A stretch of DNA of 64,000 nt, taken from contig NZ_PYWI01000002.1 of the NCBI RefSeq assembly GCF_003049575.1, forward strand, positions 124,001-188,000. Reading direction: 5' to 3'. The notes under the pieces were generated by a model. The model was not told the DNA's origin and did not search any database. It saw only the letters and a list, made by a program, of their open reading frames with translations. Below are positions 17,792 to 27,275 of the stretch, one piece after another; within the stretch, counting starts at the first letter, position 1; each line of letters begins with the position of its first letter. A program made the translations under genes and the position numbers. The stretch comes from Lysinibacillus parviboronicapiens. GTDB lineage: Bacteria > Bacillota > Bacilli > Bacillales_A > Planococcaceae.

Positions 17792-18805
17792 ATGAATGTT
17801 AAAAGGTGGGTAGCCTTAATTATTGCAAGTGTATTATTGGTAGTTTCACTAGGTATTAACACCGTATTTGCAATATTTAAAGCAGACTTCTTTGGTAGTT
17901 TTGACAGCTTAATGGCTGGTAATAATTTAGAAGTATTTGAAACGGTGATTGAGGGTGAGGATTATAATAAACGAATCGCGTACTTAAAAGTCGATGGGAC
18001 GATTCAAGATATTGGGTCTAGTTCCTTATGGCAGCCGGTAGCTTATGATCACCAGTTTTTCTTAGAACAATTAGACAATATTTTATATGATGAAACAGTA
18101 CAGGCAGTTGTGTTGAGTGTTAATTCGCCAGGTGGTGGTGTAAAAGAATCAGCAGAAATTTATAAAAAGCTTTTAGAAATTAAAGAGGAGCGCCAAATTC
18201 CGATTTATGTATCAATGGACTCAATGGCAGCTTCAGGCGGTTATTATATTGCCGCACCTGCAGATAAAATTTTCGCGCATCGCGATACGATAACAGGCTC
18301 TATTGGCGTTATTATGCAATCAATTAATTACCAGGAGCTAGCAGAAAAAGTGGGCGTGAAATTTCAGACATTTAAATCAGGTGAACATAAGGATATGTTA
18401 AGCCCGATGCGTGATGTTACGGAAGAAGAACGTGCGATGATGCAAGATATGATTAATGAAACCTACGAAGAATTCGTTGATATTGTTGAAAAAGGTCGTA
18501 ATATGTCTGAAGCCGATGTTAAAAAGGTAGCGGATGGTCGAATTCTTGGAGGAACAAAGGCACTTGAAGCAGGCTTAATCGATGAAATCGGTGACGAAGA
18601 AGCAACGATTGCCGCTTTACGTGCTGATTATGGTTTAGAGGATGCAGCACTGTTTGAATACACATACGATATGGGTGGCTGGCAGTCTTATGTTGGCATG
18701 AAGATTGGTTCAATGTTTGGTCCATCTGCTGAGGAAAAAATGCTAATGAAGATTATGGCTGACTATAGAGCGCCAAAAATGATGTACTTATACGGTGAAT
18801 ACTAA
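17792..18805 (+). CDS. sppA: Signal peptide peptidase SppA
   Basis: A 337-aa membrane serine protease with one N-terminal TM segment (about 6-28), active site outside. The Ser-Lys dyad is visible: S148 in MAASGGYY and K200 in SGEHKDML, with SPGGG at 112-116 forming the oxyanion region. It degrades cleaved signal peptides and, in Bacillus, is linked to resistance to certain lantibiotics. The ATG at 17792 follows GAGGAGG. It is co-transcribed with yteJ, 12 bases downstream, from a textbook sigma-W promoter. Confidence 0.95.
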   Translation: MNVKRWVALIIASVLLVVSLGINTVFAIFKADFFGSFDSLMAGNNLEVFETVIEGEDYNKRIAYLKVDGTIQDIGSSSLWQPVAYDHQFFLEQLDNILYDETVQAVVLSVNSPGGGVKESAEIYKKLLEIKEERQIPIYVSMDSMAASGGYYIAAPADKIFAHRDTITGSIGVIMQSINYQELAEKVGVKFQTFKSGEHKDMLSPMRDVTEEERAMMQDMINETYEEFVDIVEKGRNMSEADVKKVADGRILGGTKALEAGLIDEIGDEEATIAALRADYGLEDAALFEYTYDMGGWQSYVGMKIGSMFGPSAEEKMLMKIMADYRAPKMMYLYGEY

Positions 18806-18817
18806 GGAGGGTGTACC

Positions 18818-19429
18818 ATGACAAATAATGAATTCGTTATACAAGGGCAACCCTCTTTTGATTTAGAGCGTTTTCCTGATAAGGAAGAAACGCTGTTAGC
18901 AACTAAACACTACGCATTAAAAACGGCAGGCTTTTGGATACGCCTTTGGGCCTTCTTATTGGACGGCCTCATTATTAGTGCTGTTGTCGGCATACTTGTT
19001 AACCCGATTTTTTATTTAATGGATTGGTCGTTATCGGAAACAGTATGGTATGCACCAATTTCAATTATTTCAGCGATTATATATTATGGCTATTTCGTAT
19101 TGATGACGAAATTTCTCGGTCAAACTTTAGGGAAAATGGCTTGTGGTTTGCGTGTTGTGTCATTAAAGCATGATAAGTTAACATGGTCAGATGTGCTTTT
19201 CCGAGATTGGATTGGCCGCTTTATTAGTAATATCTTTATGCCACTGTATATTTTTGTAGCGATATTGCCAGACAATCAAGGCTTACATGATTTTTTTGCG
19301 GAGACAACAGTTGTCCATGAGAAAATTTATGTAGAAAAAAAAGAAGAGTCTGTAGCTTCACCTCTTCAGAAGAAAGTTCCTGAGCCTGAAAAACTGGAAC
19401 AAACGATAGATGAAAAAATAGAAGAGTGA
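18818..19429 (+). CDS. yteJ: RDD-family membrane protein (YteJ-like)
   Basis: A 203-aa protein with an RDD domain: WIRLWAFLLDGLII starts TM1 near residue 45, then TM2 near 80-100 and FLGQTLGKMACGLRVV, with the conserved RDWIGRF (about 136-142) before the last TM. A charged, Glu/Lys-rich tail follows. Second gene of the sigma-W operon with sppA; in B. subtilis YteJ modulates SppA (from memory), so the pair probably acts together on membrane stress. Confidence 0.88.
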   Translation: MTNNEFVIQGQPSFDLERFPDKEETLLATKHYALKTAGFWIRLWAFLLDGLIISAVVGILVNPIFYLMDWSLSETVWYAPISIISAIIYYGYFVLMTKFLGQTLGKMACGLRVVSLKHDKLTWSDVLFRDWIGRFISNIFMPLYIFVAILPDNQGLHDFFAETTVVHEKIYVEKKEESVASPLQKKVPEPEKLEQTIDEKIEE

Positions 19430-19434
19430 TGATT

Positions 19435-19467
19435 GGGCTGTCTCAAAAAAATTGAGACAGCCCTTTC
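19435..19467 (+). terminator. Terminator of sppA-yteJ
   Basis: The stem gggctgtctca/tgagacagccc (19435-19445, 19453-19463) is followed by tttct. Confidence 0.85.
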
Positions 19468-19625
19468 TAACACAACAGTATAAAGGATAGAAAATTTCCA
19501 AACAATGACGTGTCAACAACATAAATGGTATGATAAAAATTCCACTAATTTTATCAATACAATTAAAGCTAGAAACTAAATCACTCGGACTTAAAAAGAT
19601 CATTTTTCAGTTTAAGCTGTCTCAG

Positions 19626-19655
19626 TTGCAATTAATTCCCTACATTTAGTAAGAT
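19626..19655 (+). promoter_or_regulatory. Candidate sigma-A promoter of tpx
   Basis: TTGCAA (19626-19631), 18 bases, TAAGAT (19650-19655), about 30 bases before the tpx start. Confidence 0.4.
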
Positions 19656-19684
19656 TATGTACATATGATGAAGGAGGCGTTAAT

Positions 19685-20188
19685 ATGGCACAAGTAACAT
19701 TTAAACATGGTCCAGTAACACTAGTAGGGAACGAAGTAAAGGTTGGAGACCAAGCACCAGATTTCACTGTATTAGCTAATGACTTATCAGCTGTTTCTTT
19801 AAAGGATTCAGAGGGGAAAATTCGTTTATTTAGTGTTGTCCCATCATTAGATACAGGTGTATGCGATGCGCAAACACGTCGTTTTAATGAAGAAGCAGCA
19901 AATTTAGGTGATAATGTCGTTATTTACACAGTATCTGTGGATCTACCATTTGCACAAAAACGCTGGTGTGGCGCTGCAGGCATCGATGCCGTTCAAACAG
20001 TTTCTGACCACCGTGACCTGTCATTTGGTGAAGCATATGGCGTGTACATTCAAGAATTACGACTTCTAACTCGTGCCGTATTTGTTGTGGATGCTGCAGG
20101 TAAAGTAACGTATGTTGAATATGTTCCAGAAGCTACAGATCATCCAAACTATGAATCAGCAATTGCAGCTGTAAAAGCACTAGCATAA
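19685..20188 (+). CDS. tpx: Thiol peroxidase
   Basis: A 167-aa atypical 2-Cys peroxiredoxin that reduces alkyl hydroperoxides with thioredoxin. The peroxidatic C60 lies in [15 protein letters not shown] and the resolving C95 in KRWCGAAG, the usual Tpx spacing. AAGGAGGCG is 6 bases before the ATG. It sits between sppA-yteJ and ytxK, as in B. subtilis. Confidence 0.96.
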   Translation: MAQVTFKHGPVTLVGNEVKVGDQAPDFTVLANDLSAVSLKDSEGKIRLFSVVPSLDTGVCDAQTRRFNEEAANLGDNVVIYTVSVDLPFAQKRWCGAAGIDAVQTVSDHRDLSFGEAYGVYIQELRLLTRAVFVVDAAGKVTYVEYVPEATDHPNYESAIAAVKALA

Positions 20189-20220
20189 TCTGCTTCTTTT
20201 AGGCTAAGATAATACTAGAC

Positions 20221-20256
20221 AAAGGAGCTGTGACAAGTTTTTGTCACGGCTCCTTT
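20221..20256 (+). terminator. Terminator of tpx
   Basis: The 16-bp stem aaaggagctgtgacaa/ttgtcacggctccttt (one wobble) is tight against the next gene's ribosome site. The T-run is short (ttt), so some read-through into ytxK is likely. Confidence 0.6.
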
Positions 20257-20277
20257 CTGCGTGAAAGGAAGTTTTGT

Positions 20278-21207
20278 ATGGAAAAAATCGAGAAATTATT
20301 TGCAATGCTAAATGAGCATGCCGAAAAGCAAGAAAAAGAGCACAATACAACACTATTAGAGGGCATACTGGATGGTTTAGAGGCATGGCTAGATGGAGAA
20401 GTCGATTTCTCACAGCAAGGTGCGACGAAAGAAGATGTACGAAAAGCAATTCAAATTGCCATTTTAAAGGGAATGCGTAAAGGCTCTCAGCCAAATCATC
20501 AAATGACGCCAGATACGCTTGGTTTATTAGTCGGCTATTTTGTTGAGCAAATTTTTGCAGAGCGTTTAGAAAAAGAAAAAATTTCTATAATGGATCCAGC
20601 GGTTGGTACAGGTAATTTACTATTGACGGTTATGAACCTATTAGATGGGAAAACCGAAGCATCGGGTGTAGAGGTAGATGAGTTACTCATACGTTTAGCA
20701 GCAGCAACTGCAGACTTGACGGAGCAACCCGTATCACTATTCCGCCAAGATGCACTACAGGATTTACTAGTAGATCCTGTGGATGCAATTGTTTGTGATT
20801 TACCTGTTGGTTATTATCCAAATGAAGAGGTAGCATTGGATTACGAAGTGTGTGCACCAGAAGGAATGAGCTATGCACATCATTTGTTCATTGAGCAGTC
20901 TGTTAATTATACAAAGGACGGCGGTTATTTATTTTTCCTAGCTCCAACTCATCTTTTTGAATCAGAGCAATCAAAGCAATTGCATAAGTATATTCAAAAA
21001 CATGCATGGATTCAGGCTATTATCCAATTACCAGATACGATGTTCGCGAATAAAGCACATGAAAAAAGCATTGTTATTTTACAAAAGCAAAGTGAGCATT
21101 TTAAGGCGCCAAAAGAGGTGTTACTTGCGAAGGTACCAAACATGCAAAATAAACAAGCGCTTGCCATGTTCTTCGAAAAAGTGAAAATGTGGCAAGAGGG
21201 GAAATGA
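20278..21207 (+). CDS. ytxK: SAM-dependent methyltransferase, YtxK-like
   Basis: A 309-aa class I methyltransferase. An N-terminal helical part (1-90) precedes a Rossmann fold with motif I MDPAVGTGNLLL (about 103-114), an acidic residue after strand 2 (SGVEVDEL), and motif IV CDLPVGYYP, a variant of the N6-adenine NPPF-type motif. It resembles type I HsdM-like adenine methyltransferases without a target-recognition domain; the substrate is unknown. The ATG at 20278 follows AAAGGAAG. In B. subtilis it is followed by ackA, which is missing here. Confidence 0.82.
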   Translation: MEKIEKLFAMLNEHAEKQEKEHNTTLLEGILDGLEAWLDGEVDFSQQGATKEDVRKAIQIAILKGMRKGSQPNHQMTPDTLGLLVGYFVEQIFAERLEKEKISIMDPAVGTGNLLLTVMNLLDGKTEASGVEVDELLIRLAAATADLTEQPVSLFRQDALQDLLVDPVDAIVCDLPVGYYPNEEVALDYEVCAPEGMSYAHHLFIEQSVNYTKDGGYLFFLAPTHLFESEQSKQLHKYIQKHAWIQAIIQLPDTMFANKAHEKSIVILQKQSEHFKAPKEVLLAKVPNMQNKQALAMFFEKVKMWQEGK

Positions 21208-21236
21208 CCGGACGCATGTTCTAAAATAATAGATTA

Positions 21237-21272
21237 AAAAAGGTATCCAAGAGTCCTTGGATACCTTTTTAT
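21237..21272. terminator. Bidirectional terminator between ytxK and usp
   Basis: The stem aaaaaggtatccaag/cttggatacctttt lies between convergent genes, with T-runs on both strands. Confidence 0.85.
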
Positions 21273-21279
21273 GTATTAC

Positions 21280-21732
21280 TTAATTACCTTCTGGTGTACG
21301 GATTACAAGTACATCACATTTAGCTGAACGTACGATTGCTTCAGAAACAGAACCAATTAGGAAACGTTCTACAGCGTTAAGACCAGTAGCACCACAGATG
21401 ATTAAGTCTGCGTCTACGATGTTAGAAAGCTCTTTTGTGATAATATTTTTTGGAGAACCGTATTCGATTACAAGGTTTACATTTGTTAAGCCTTCTTCTT
21501 CAGCTTGCTTTTTGTAACCGTTTAGTAAATCTTCAGAGAATGCTTGTGCGCGTTCCGCGATTGAACGGTCATATGCTTCGATTGCAGCAAATGAACGAGT
21601 GTCAATAACGTTTACTAGATTTAATACAGCACCCTCGTTACGTTTTGCAACGTCGATCGATTTACGGAAAGCGTATTCAGCTTCTTTTGAACCGTCTACA
21701 GCAACTACAATGCTTTTATAATGATTAGCCAT
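21280..21732 (-). CDS. Universal stress protein (UspA family)
   Basis: A 150-aa nucleotide-binding stress protein. The N-terminal VVAVDGSKEAEYAF and the ATP-binding GATGLNAVERFLIGSVSE near the C-terminus (G-x2-G-x9-G-S pattern) are both present, so it should bind ATP. AGGGAGGTAA precedes the ATG. It is monocistronic with an extended -10 promoter. This position is taken by ackA in B. subtilis; the function is general stress survival, with no known specific target. Confidence 0.93.
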   Translation of the reverse strand: MANHYKSIVVAVDGSKEAEYAFRKSIDVAKRNEGAVLNLVNVIDTRSFAAIEAYDRSIAERAQAFSEDLLNGYKKQAEEEGLTNVNLVIEYGSPKNIITKELSNIVDADLIICGATGLNAVERFLIGSVSEAIVRSAKCDVLVIRTPEGN

Positions 21733-21761
21733 TTGTATTACCTCCCTATATTTATATTCTG

Positions 21762-21770
21762 ATTATACCA
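21762..21770 (-). promoter_or_regulatory. Extended -10 promoter of usp
   Basis: Minus strand TGG TATAAT (21770-21762) lies about 30 bases before the usp start codon; no clear -35 is seen. Confidence 0.5.
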
Positions 21771-22032
21771 AATGATTTCCTAAAGGAAATACTTTCCGAA
21801 GGAAAAATTGTGAAAAACTAAAGGCGTTTACTGCTAAATTCATATTTGTTATTAAAAATCTTACTATTCAGCATTATGAAAATCTTATAAATTTCACTTG
21901 AAGCCGCATTAATTAAAGCATTTTTTGCACTTTTTTGGTAAGATGGAAGTGCATAAGGGGTGTATCAATTATGCTAATGCAGAATTGATGAAACAATGCT
22001 TATTTCAAAGGTTACGGAAGGGGACAGGAAAC

Positions 22033-23154
22033 ATGAAGATTGGTATTCCAAAAGAAATTAAAAACAATGAAAATCGTGTAGCAATGACACCAGCAGGAGT
22101 TGTAACATTAACACATGCAGGCCATGAAGTGCACATCGAAGCAGGAGCTGGTCTAGGCTCAAGCTTCACAGATGCAGATTACCTAGCTGCTGGAGCTCAC
22201 ATTGTTGCAACTGCAAAAGAAGCATGGGCACAGGAAATGATATTAAAAGTAAAAGAACCTGTAGCAGCGGAATTCGATTATTTTTATGAAGGCCAAATAT
22301 TATTTACTTATTTACATTTAGCGCCGGAGCGTGAGCTGACGCAGGCACTTTTAGATAAGAAAGTTGTAGGTATTGCCTATGAAACAGTACAGTTAGCAAA
22401 TGGTTCTTTACCTTTACTAACACCAATGAGTGAAGTTGCTGGCAAAATGGCGACACAAATCGGTGCACAATTTTTAGAAAGAAATCATGGTGGTAAAGGG
22501 ATTTTACTAGGAGGCGTATCGGGCGTGCCTCGTGGAAAAGTTACAGTTATCGGTGGAGGTATCGCTGGAACAAATGCAGCAAAAATAGCTGTTGGAATGG
22601 GTGCAGATGTAACTGTAATTGATTTAAGTCCAGAGCGTCTACGTCAAATAGAAGATTTATTTGGGCGTGAAGTTCAAACATTAATGTCAAACCCTTATAA
22701 TATTGCGGAATCGGTGAAAAATTCGGATTTAGTTATTGGAGCTGTTCTAATTCCTGGAGCAAAGGCACCAAAGCTTGTTTCGGAGGAGATGATTCTTTCA
22801 ATGCAACCGGGTTCTGTAGTAGTTGATATTGCAATTGACCAAGGGGGAATTTTTGCATCGTCTGATCGTGTAACTACACATGACGATCCTACGTATATTA
22901 AACATGGTGTTGTGCACTATGCAGTGGCAAATATGCCAGGCGCTGTACCACGTACATCAACAATTGCTTTAACAAATAACACAATTCCATATGCATTGCA
23001 AATTGCAAATAAAGGCTATAAGCAAGCATGTATCGATAATCCAGCACTGAAAAAAGGTTTAAATACTTTTGACGGGCATATTGTGTATAAAGCAGTTGCA
23101 GACGCACAAGAATTACCATACATCCATGTCGATGATTTAATGACATTAAGCTAA
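22033..23154 (+). CDS. ald: Alanine dehydrogenase
   Basis: A 373-aa NAD-dependent enzyme interconverting alanine and pyruvate plus ammonia, needed for alanine use and normal sporulation in Bacillus. The N-terminus [20 protein letters not shown], the NAD-binding [22 protein letters not shown] and the signature [11 protein letters not shown] are diagnostic. The ATG at 22033 follows ggaaggggacagg; the frame extends 36 codons upstream but those residues are not family-like. The upstream 300 bases hold only promoter-like AT-rich DNA (TGG TAAGAT at 21936-21944) and no gene. Confidence 0.96.
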   Translation: MKIGIPKEIKNNENRVAMTPAGVVTLTHAGHEVHIEAGAGLGSSFTDADYLAAGAHIVATAKEAWAQEMILKVKEPVAAEFDYFYEGQILFTYLHLAPERELTQALLDKKVVGIAYETVQLANGSLPLLTPMSEVAGKMATQIGAQFLERNHGGKGILLGGVSGVPRGKVTVIGGGIAGTNAAKIAVGMGADVTVIDLSPERLRQIEDLFGREVQTLMSNPYNIAESVKNSDLVIGAVLIPGAKAPKLVSEEMILSMQPGSVVVDIAIDQGGIFASSDRVTTHDDPTYIKHGVVHYAVANMPGAVPRTSTIALTNNTIPYALQIANKGYKQACIDNPALKKGLNTFDGHIVYKAVADAQELPYIHVDDLMTLS

Positions 23155-23225
23155 TTAAAGTGGCAGTTAAGCGGTGAGGCTAGTGTCTTCAGCGCTTAAC
23201 ATGTGAACTTTTTGTATAACATAAA

Positions 23226-23263
23226 AAGGGAAGCACCATTGAAAAATGGATGCTTCCTTTATT
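23226..23263 (+). terminator. Terminator of ald
   Basis: The stem aaagggaagca/tgcttccttt with an inner ccatt/aatgg helix (23226-23260) is followed by T-rich sequence. Confidence 0.7.
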
Positions 23264-23372
23264 TGTTTTATCGGCACTAACTTAAGTTGAAGGTAAAGCC
23301 ATCAACAACTCTACGTCCTGTCGCGCTTCATAAATCAATTATTCTTTATGACATTGCGATTAAAATTTTACG

Positions 23373-24461
23373 CTACAGAACAATTAATTCTTTTGGGAAT
23401 TTTGTTAGCACTTCTACGCCATCATTTGTAACAACGACATCGTCTTCGATGCGAACACCTGTTACATCAGACTTGTAAATACCTGGCTCAATAGTGAATA
23501 CCATACCTGGCTCCATCGTCATATCGTTAGCACCTGTAACAGAAGGGAATTCGTGTACAGAAATGCCAAGACCATGACCTAGACGATGCGTAAAATATTG
23601 TCCGTAGCCAGCGTCAGTAATGGTATCACGTGCAATTTTATCTAAGTCCATTGCGCGAACACCTGGTTTTACGGCTGCAATCGCATTGTTATTAGCTGCT
23701 AGTACTGCATGATATATTTCCTTCTGTGCATCCGTAGGTTGGCCAAAAGCAACAGTACGTGTAATATCAGAGCAATACCCCTCGTAAATAACACCGAGGT
23801 CGAATAATACCATATCGCCTTTTTCAACTTTCCGGGCACCTGGTTTACCGTGAGGGGAAGCAGTTTTAGGACCACTTAATACCATTGTTTCAAAGGACAT
23901 CTTACAACCCTTTTCTTGAATCGCACTTTCAATGGCAGTTAAAATCTCCATTTCTGTTTTACCTTCAGCAACCTCTTTGCATCCAACTTCAATAGCATAA
24001 TCTGCTAGTTCTGCAGCTTTTCTTAATTTATCTAACTCATCTTCATCTTTGATAACGCGCATTGCATTAATTTGTTCGTCAAGGCGAACAAAACTTGCCT
24101 GTGGGAATGAGTGCTGTAAAGCTTCTAAACGTTCCACGATGAGCTGCAATTTTTCAATTGCACATGTAGATGGATCTCCATTTCGAGCTTTGATAGCTTG
24201 AGCAAGTATTTCCATAGCATTTTCCGTATCTTGGTGACCAATTACTTCATATGGCCAACCGGCATCCTTTGCATCTGGCATCTCCATTTGAGGACAAATT
24301 AAAAAGGGCTCCGACTCTTTAAAAATCATCACACCTAGTAATCTTTCATGGGGATTGCTTTTAAAACCTGAAACGTAAAAAACATTATCTGGTGTCGTTA
24401 CAAAAGCAGCATCAATTTGATTTTGTTGTAAATAATTTTGAATTTCTTCAACCTTTGACAT
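23373..24461 (-). CDS. pepQ: M24-family Xaa-Pro peptidase (PepQ-like)
   Basis: A 362-aa creatinase/prolidase-fold metallopeptidase cleaving before proline in short peptides. Dinuclear metal ligands are visible: FDLGVIYEGYCSDITRT (two Asp), HRLGHGLGISVHEF (His), EPGMVFTIEPGIY (Glu) and GVRIEDDV (Glu). The ATG at 24461 is chosen because AGGAGG lies 8 bases upstream; an ATG two codons earlier is too close to it. It is divergent from ytkL. Whether it prefers dipeptides (prolidase) or longer peptides cannot be told from sequence alone. Confidence 0.85.
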   Translation of the reverse strand: MSKVEEIQNYLQQNQIDAAFVTTPDNVFYVSGFKSNPHERLLGVMIFKESEPFLICPQMEMPDAKDAGWPYEVIGHQDTENAMEILAQAIKARNGDPSTCAIEKLQLIVERLEALQHSFPQASFVRLDEQINAMRVIKDEDELDKLRKAAELADYAIEVGCKEVAEGKTEMEILTAIESAIQEKGCKMSFETMVLSGPKTASPHGKPGARKVEKGDMVLFDLGVIYEGYCSDITRTVAFGQPTDAQKEIYHAVLAANNNAIAAVKPGVRAMDLDKIARDTITDAGYGQYFTHRLGHGLGISVHEFPSVTGANDMTMEPGMVFTIEPGIYKSDVTGVRIEDDVVVTNDGVEVLTKFPKELIVL

Positions 24462-24588
24462 TATCATTTCCTCCTCATATTTCTCTATAGTTTTTATCCT
24501 GTACAAGCATATCAAAAAAAGGGAAAAAGCGCATGGGTAGCGAATTAAAATGATGAAGCAAAAAATGTAATGCAAGGAGGAATGACAA

Positions 24589-25272
24589 ATGGAAATAAGT
24601 TATCATGGACATTCTGTTGTCAAAATTCAATCAAATGGTAAGACGATATTAATTGATCCTTTCATTAATGGAAATGGACAAACTGATTTGCAGGTTTCTG
24701 AGGAAGCACCGGATATTATATTACTTACACATGGGCATAATGACCATGTGGGCGATACGGTAGAGCTTGCCCGAAAAAAAGATGCGCTTGTCATTGCACC
24801 AAACGAGCTGGCAAACTGGATCTCATGGCAAGGCGTAAAAGCGCATCCAATGCATATTGGCGGTGCGAAAGAATTTGATTTCGGTAAAGTGAAATTTACA
24901 CAAGCTTTCCATGGCTCCTCCTATACAACTGAAAATAATGAAATTATTTATATGGGTATGCCAGCCGGAATCTTACTATTTATCGAAGGTATAACGATCT
25001 ATCATGCAGGTGATACGGCATTATTTAGCGATATGGAACTAATTGGCGAAAGACATCCAATTGATGTGGCGTTTTTACCAATAGGTGACAATTTTACAAT
25101 GGGGCCAGAGGATGCGGCTTGTGCCGTGGCGTTTTTAAAGCCGAAAATTGTCGTTCCGGTGCATTACAATACATTCCCTCCAATCGAACAAGATCCTCAA
25201 ATTTTTGCAGATTTAGTTCAAAATGCAGAGGTTCAAATTTTAAAAGCCGGTGAAAAAGTAAACTGTTTCTAA
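24589..25272 (+). CDS. ytkL: UPF0173 metal-dependent hydrolase (YtkL-like)
   Basis: A 227-aa metallo-beta-lactamase-fold protein. The metal-binding [12 protein letters not shown] (about 45-56), [15 protein letters not shown] and VPVHYNTFP motifs are all present. The family is conserved but without an assigned substrate. AAGGAGGAATGACAA precedes the ATG. It is followed by ytoI, as in B. subtilis. Confidence 0.9.
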   Translation: MEISYHGHSVVKIQSNGKTILIDPFINGNGQTDLQVSEEAPDIILLTHGHNDHVGDTVELARKKDALVIAPNELANWISWQGVKAHPMHIGGAKEFDFGKVKFTQAFHGSSYTTENNEIIYMGMPAGILLFIEGITIYHAGDTALFSDMELIGERHPIDVAFLPIGDNFTMGPEDAACAVAFLKPKIVVPVHYNTFPPIEQDPQIFADLVQNAEVQILKAGEKVNCF

Positions 25273-25425
25273 TTTGTGACGTCGCTGTACTATATAGACT
25301 GACACCACGTGCGTAGTTGAAACGGTGGGCAAAGTTCAACAATTTCACCACTTTATACTCAATATTTTTATAAAAAATATGGTACACTAAGAGCAGAATT
25401 GATTGCTTGAGAAATAGGTGATATT

Positions 25426-26733
25426 TTGTCTACAAAACATGAGAAGATTTTACAATATATCGAGTCACTACCCGTGGGCGATAAAATTTCAGTACGTCAA
25501 ATTGCAAAAGAAATGCAAGTGAGTGAAGGAACAGCTTACCGTGCCATTAAGGAAGCCGAAAATCGCCGTTTAGTGAGCTCCATTGAACGTGTCGGAACGA
25601 TTCGTATTGAAAAGAAAAAGAAGGAAAACATTGAGCGATTAACTTTTGCGGAAATTGTTAATATTGTAGATGGCCAAGTTTTAGGTGGTAAAACAGGTCT
25701 ACATAAAACGTTAACAAAATTTGTTATAGGAGCAATGCAATTAGAAGATATGATGCGTTATACAGATGCAGGGAGCTTACTGATCGTAGGTAACCGTATA
25801 AGAGCACATGAAAATGCGTTGCGAGCAGGTGCTGCTGTGTTAATCACAGGTGGTTTTGATACAACGGAGGCTAACAAACAGCTGGCAGATTCATTAGATT
25901 TACCGATAATTTCAACGAGCTATGATACTTTTACCGTAGCGACAATGATTAACCGTGCAATTTATGACCAATTAATCAAAAAAGATATATTATTTATTGA
26001 GGATATTTATGTACCGATGACAGATACATCAGTACTTCGCAATGATGAAACGATTCATCATTTCCATAAGCTGAATGAGCGTACGACGCATGGTGCATTT
26101 CCTGTCGTAACGATGAATAATAAGCTGATTGGCATGGTAACTGTAAAAGACGTTATAGGTAGGGAAGAAGATGAGCTAATTGAAAAGGTCATGACGAAAA
26201 ATCCAATTGCTGGATCCATGAAGATGAGTGTTGCTTCAGCAGGACACCGCATGATTTGGGAGGGCATTGACCTACTGCCAATTGTTAACGATGATAATGT
26301 TTTACAAGGAGTTATTAGTCGTCAAGATGTGCTGAAGGCATTACAACTTGCACAAAGACAGCCACAGCATGGAGAGACAATTGATGATTTAGTTAAGAAT
26401 GAAATGAAGGTGCTTGGCGATGAGAATTTAATCGTTGAGTTTAAAGTGACACCACAAATGACAAACCAATATGGGGCGATTTCCTACGGAGCATTTACAA
26501 CGCTACTTGCAGAGGTTGGTTCATTTGCATTGAAGCGTCGAAAGCGTGGAGATGCAGTGGCAGAGAACATGACGATTTATTTCATTAAGCCTGTGCAAAT
26601 GGAAAGCACCCTTACTGTTAAACCTCGAATTTTAGATATGAGCCGTAAGTTCGTGAAGATGGACTTCGAAGTATTTAATCATCAAGTACTTGTTGGTAAG
26701 GCAATGATGATGTTCCAGCTACTAGAGCGTTAA
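25426..26733 (+). CDS. ytoI: CBS/DRTGG/hotdog-domain transcriptional regulator-like protein (YtoI)
   Basis: A 435-aa multidomain protein: winged helix (about 1-60, VRQIAKEMQVSEGTAYRAIKEAENRRLV), DRTGG domain (about 70-180), two CBS domains (about 190-305, probable adenine-nucleotide sensing), and a C-terminal thioesterase-like hotdog domain (about 320-430). The build suggests a nucleotide- or acyl-CoA-sensing regulator, but targets are unknown. Translation starts at TTG (25426) after aataggtgat. It lies next to ytpI and nrnA, as in B. subtilis. Confidence 0.88.
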   Translation: MSTKHEKILQYIESLPVGDKISVRQIAKEMQVSEGTAYRAIKEAENRRLVSSIERVGTIRIEKKKKENIERLTFAEIVNIVDGQVLGGKTGLHKTLTKFVIGAMQLEDMMRYTDAGSLLIVGNRIRAHENALRAGAAVLITGGFDTTEANKQLADSLDLPIISTSYDTFTVATMINRAIYDQLIKKDILFIEDIYVPMTDTSVLRNDETIHHFHKLNERTTHGAFPVVTMNNKLIGMVTVKDVIGREEDELIEKVMTKNPIAGSMKMSVASAGHRMIWEGIDLLPIVNDDNVLQGVISRQDVLKALQLAQRQPQHGETIDDLVKNEMKVLGDENLIVEFKVTPQMTNQYGAISYGAFTTLLAEVGSFALKRRKRGDAVAENMTIYFIKPVQMESTLTVKPRILDMSRKFVKMDFEVFNHQVLVGKAMMMFQLLER

Positions 26734-26742
26734 GCGTACAAA

Positions 26743-26780
26743 AAAGGGATGGTCTAGCGCAAATACTAGGTCATCCCTTT
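26743..26780. terminator. Terminator between ytoI and ytpI
   Basis: The stem aaagggatggtctag/ctaggtcatcccttt lies between convergent genes. The better T-run is on the minus strand, so it may serve ytpI as well as ytoI. Confidence 0.65.
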
Positions 26781-26879
26781 ATGGCTTTATGCAGTTTAAC
26801 GGTTACTGTAACTTCCGTTGTCATAACTCAAAAAGTGAGCACAAATCAGACTCTGGTTAATGTCCGATTAAGTTATTAC

Positions 26880-27185
26880 TTATTGGTTAATACGGAATTC
26901 TTCTTTAACGTATTGACCGTAGTGACGGACCTTTTTAACATTCTCTATTACAACAAAGATGCCTAAAACGACAAGAATTGCTACAATAATAAAGGTATAC
27001 GTACCAGGGAATAAATACGCCTGGTTTAAGGCGAACAATAAGATAAACGCGCCTAGACCTACGTTTGCTTTACTTTTATACCAGTTTTTAGCGATTGGTA
27101 AAGTAGAACGGAATTGTCTTGTTTTAAAATAAAAATAAAATACAAACGCTATGATAATCGCAAATACAAAAATTAAATTGAGCAT
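26880..27185 (-). CDS. ytpI: YtpI-family small membrane protein
   Basis: A 101-aa protein with three predicted TM segments (about 1-19, 44-60, 65-85) and a charged C-terminal tail. The segment FRSTLPIAKNWYKSKANVGLGAF is typical of the YtpI family, whose function is unknown. The ATG at 27185 follows TAGGAGGTTTACT; a longer frame lacks a ribosome site. It is divergent from nrnA and close to ytoI, as in other Bacilli. Confidence 0.82.
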   Translation of the reverse strand: MLNLIFVFAIIIAFVFYFYFKTRQFRSTLPIAKNWYKSKANVGLGAFILLFALNQAYLFPGTYTFIIVAILVVLGIFVVIENVKKVRHYGQYVKEEFRINQ

Positions 27186-27275
27186 AGTAAACCTCCTAGC
27201 ATAACTAGTCATTATTGTAACGATAATTTAAGAAAATTGCTAACGGTTATTACTATCATTTTGGGGGAAACCATT

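Noticed and set aside
20278-21207. Type I restriction-modification methylase (HsdM) reading of ytxK
   Set aside because: No HsdS or HsdR neighbours and no recognition domain; the size and place fit the conserved YtxK family.
23287-23478. 63-codon frame on the plus strand after ald
   Set aside because: It runs into the antisense of the pepQ-like gene and has no coding signals.
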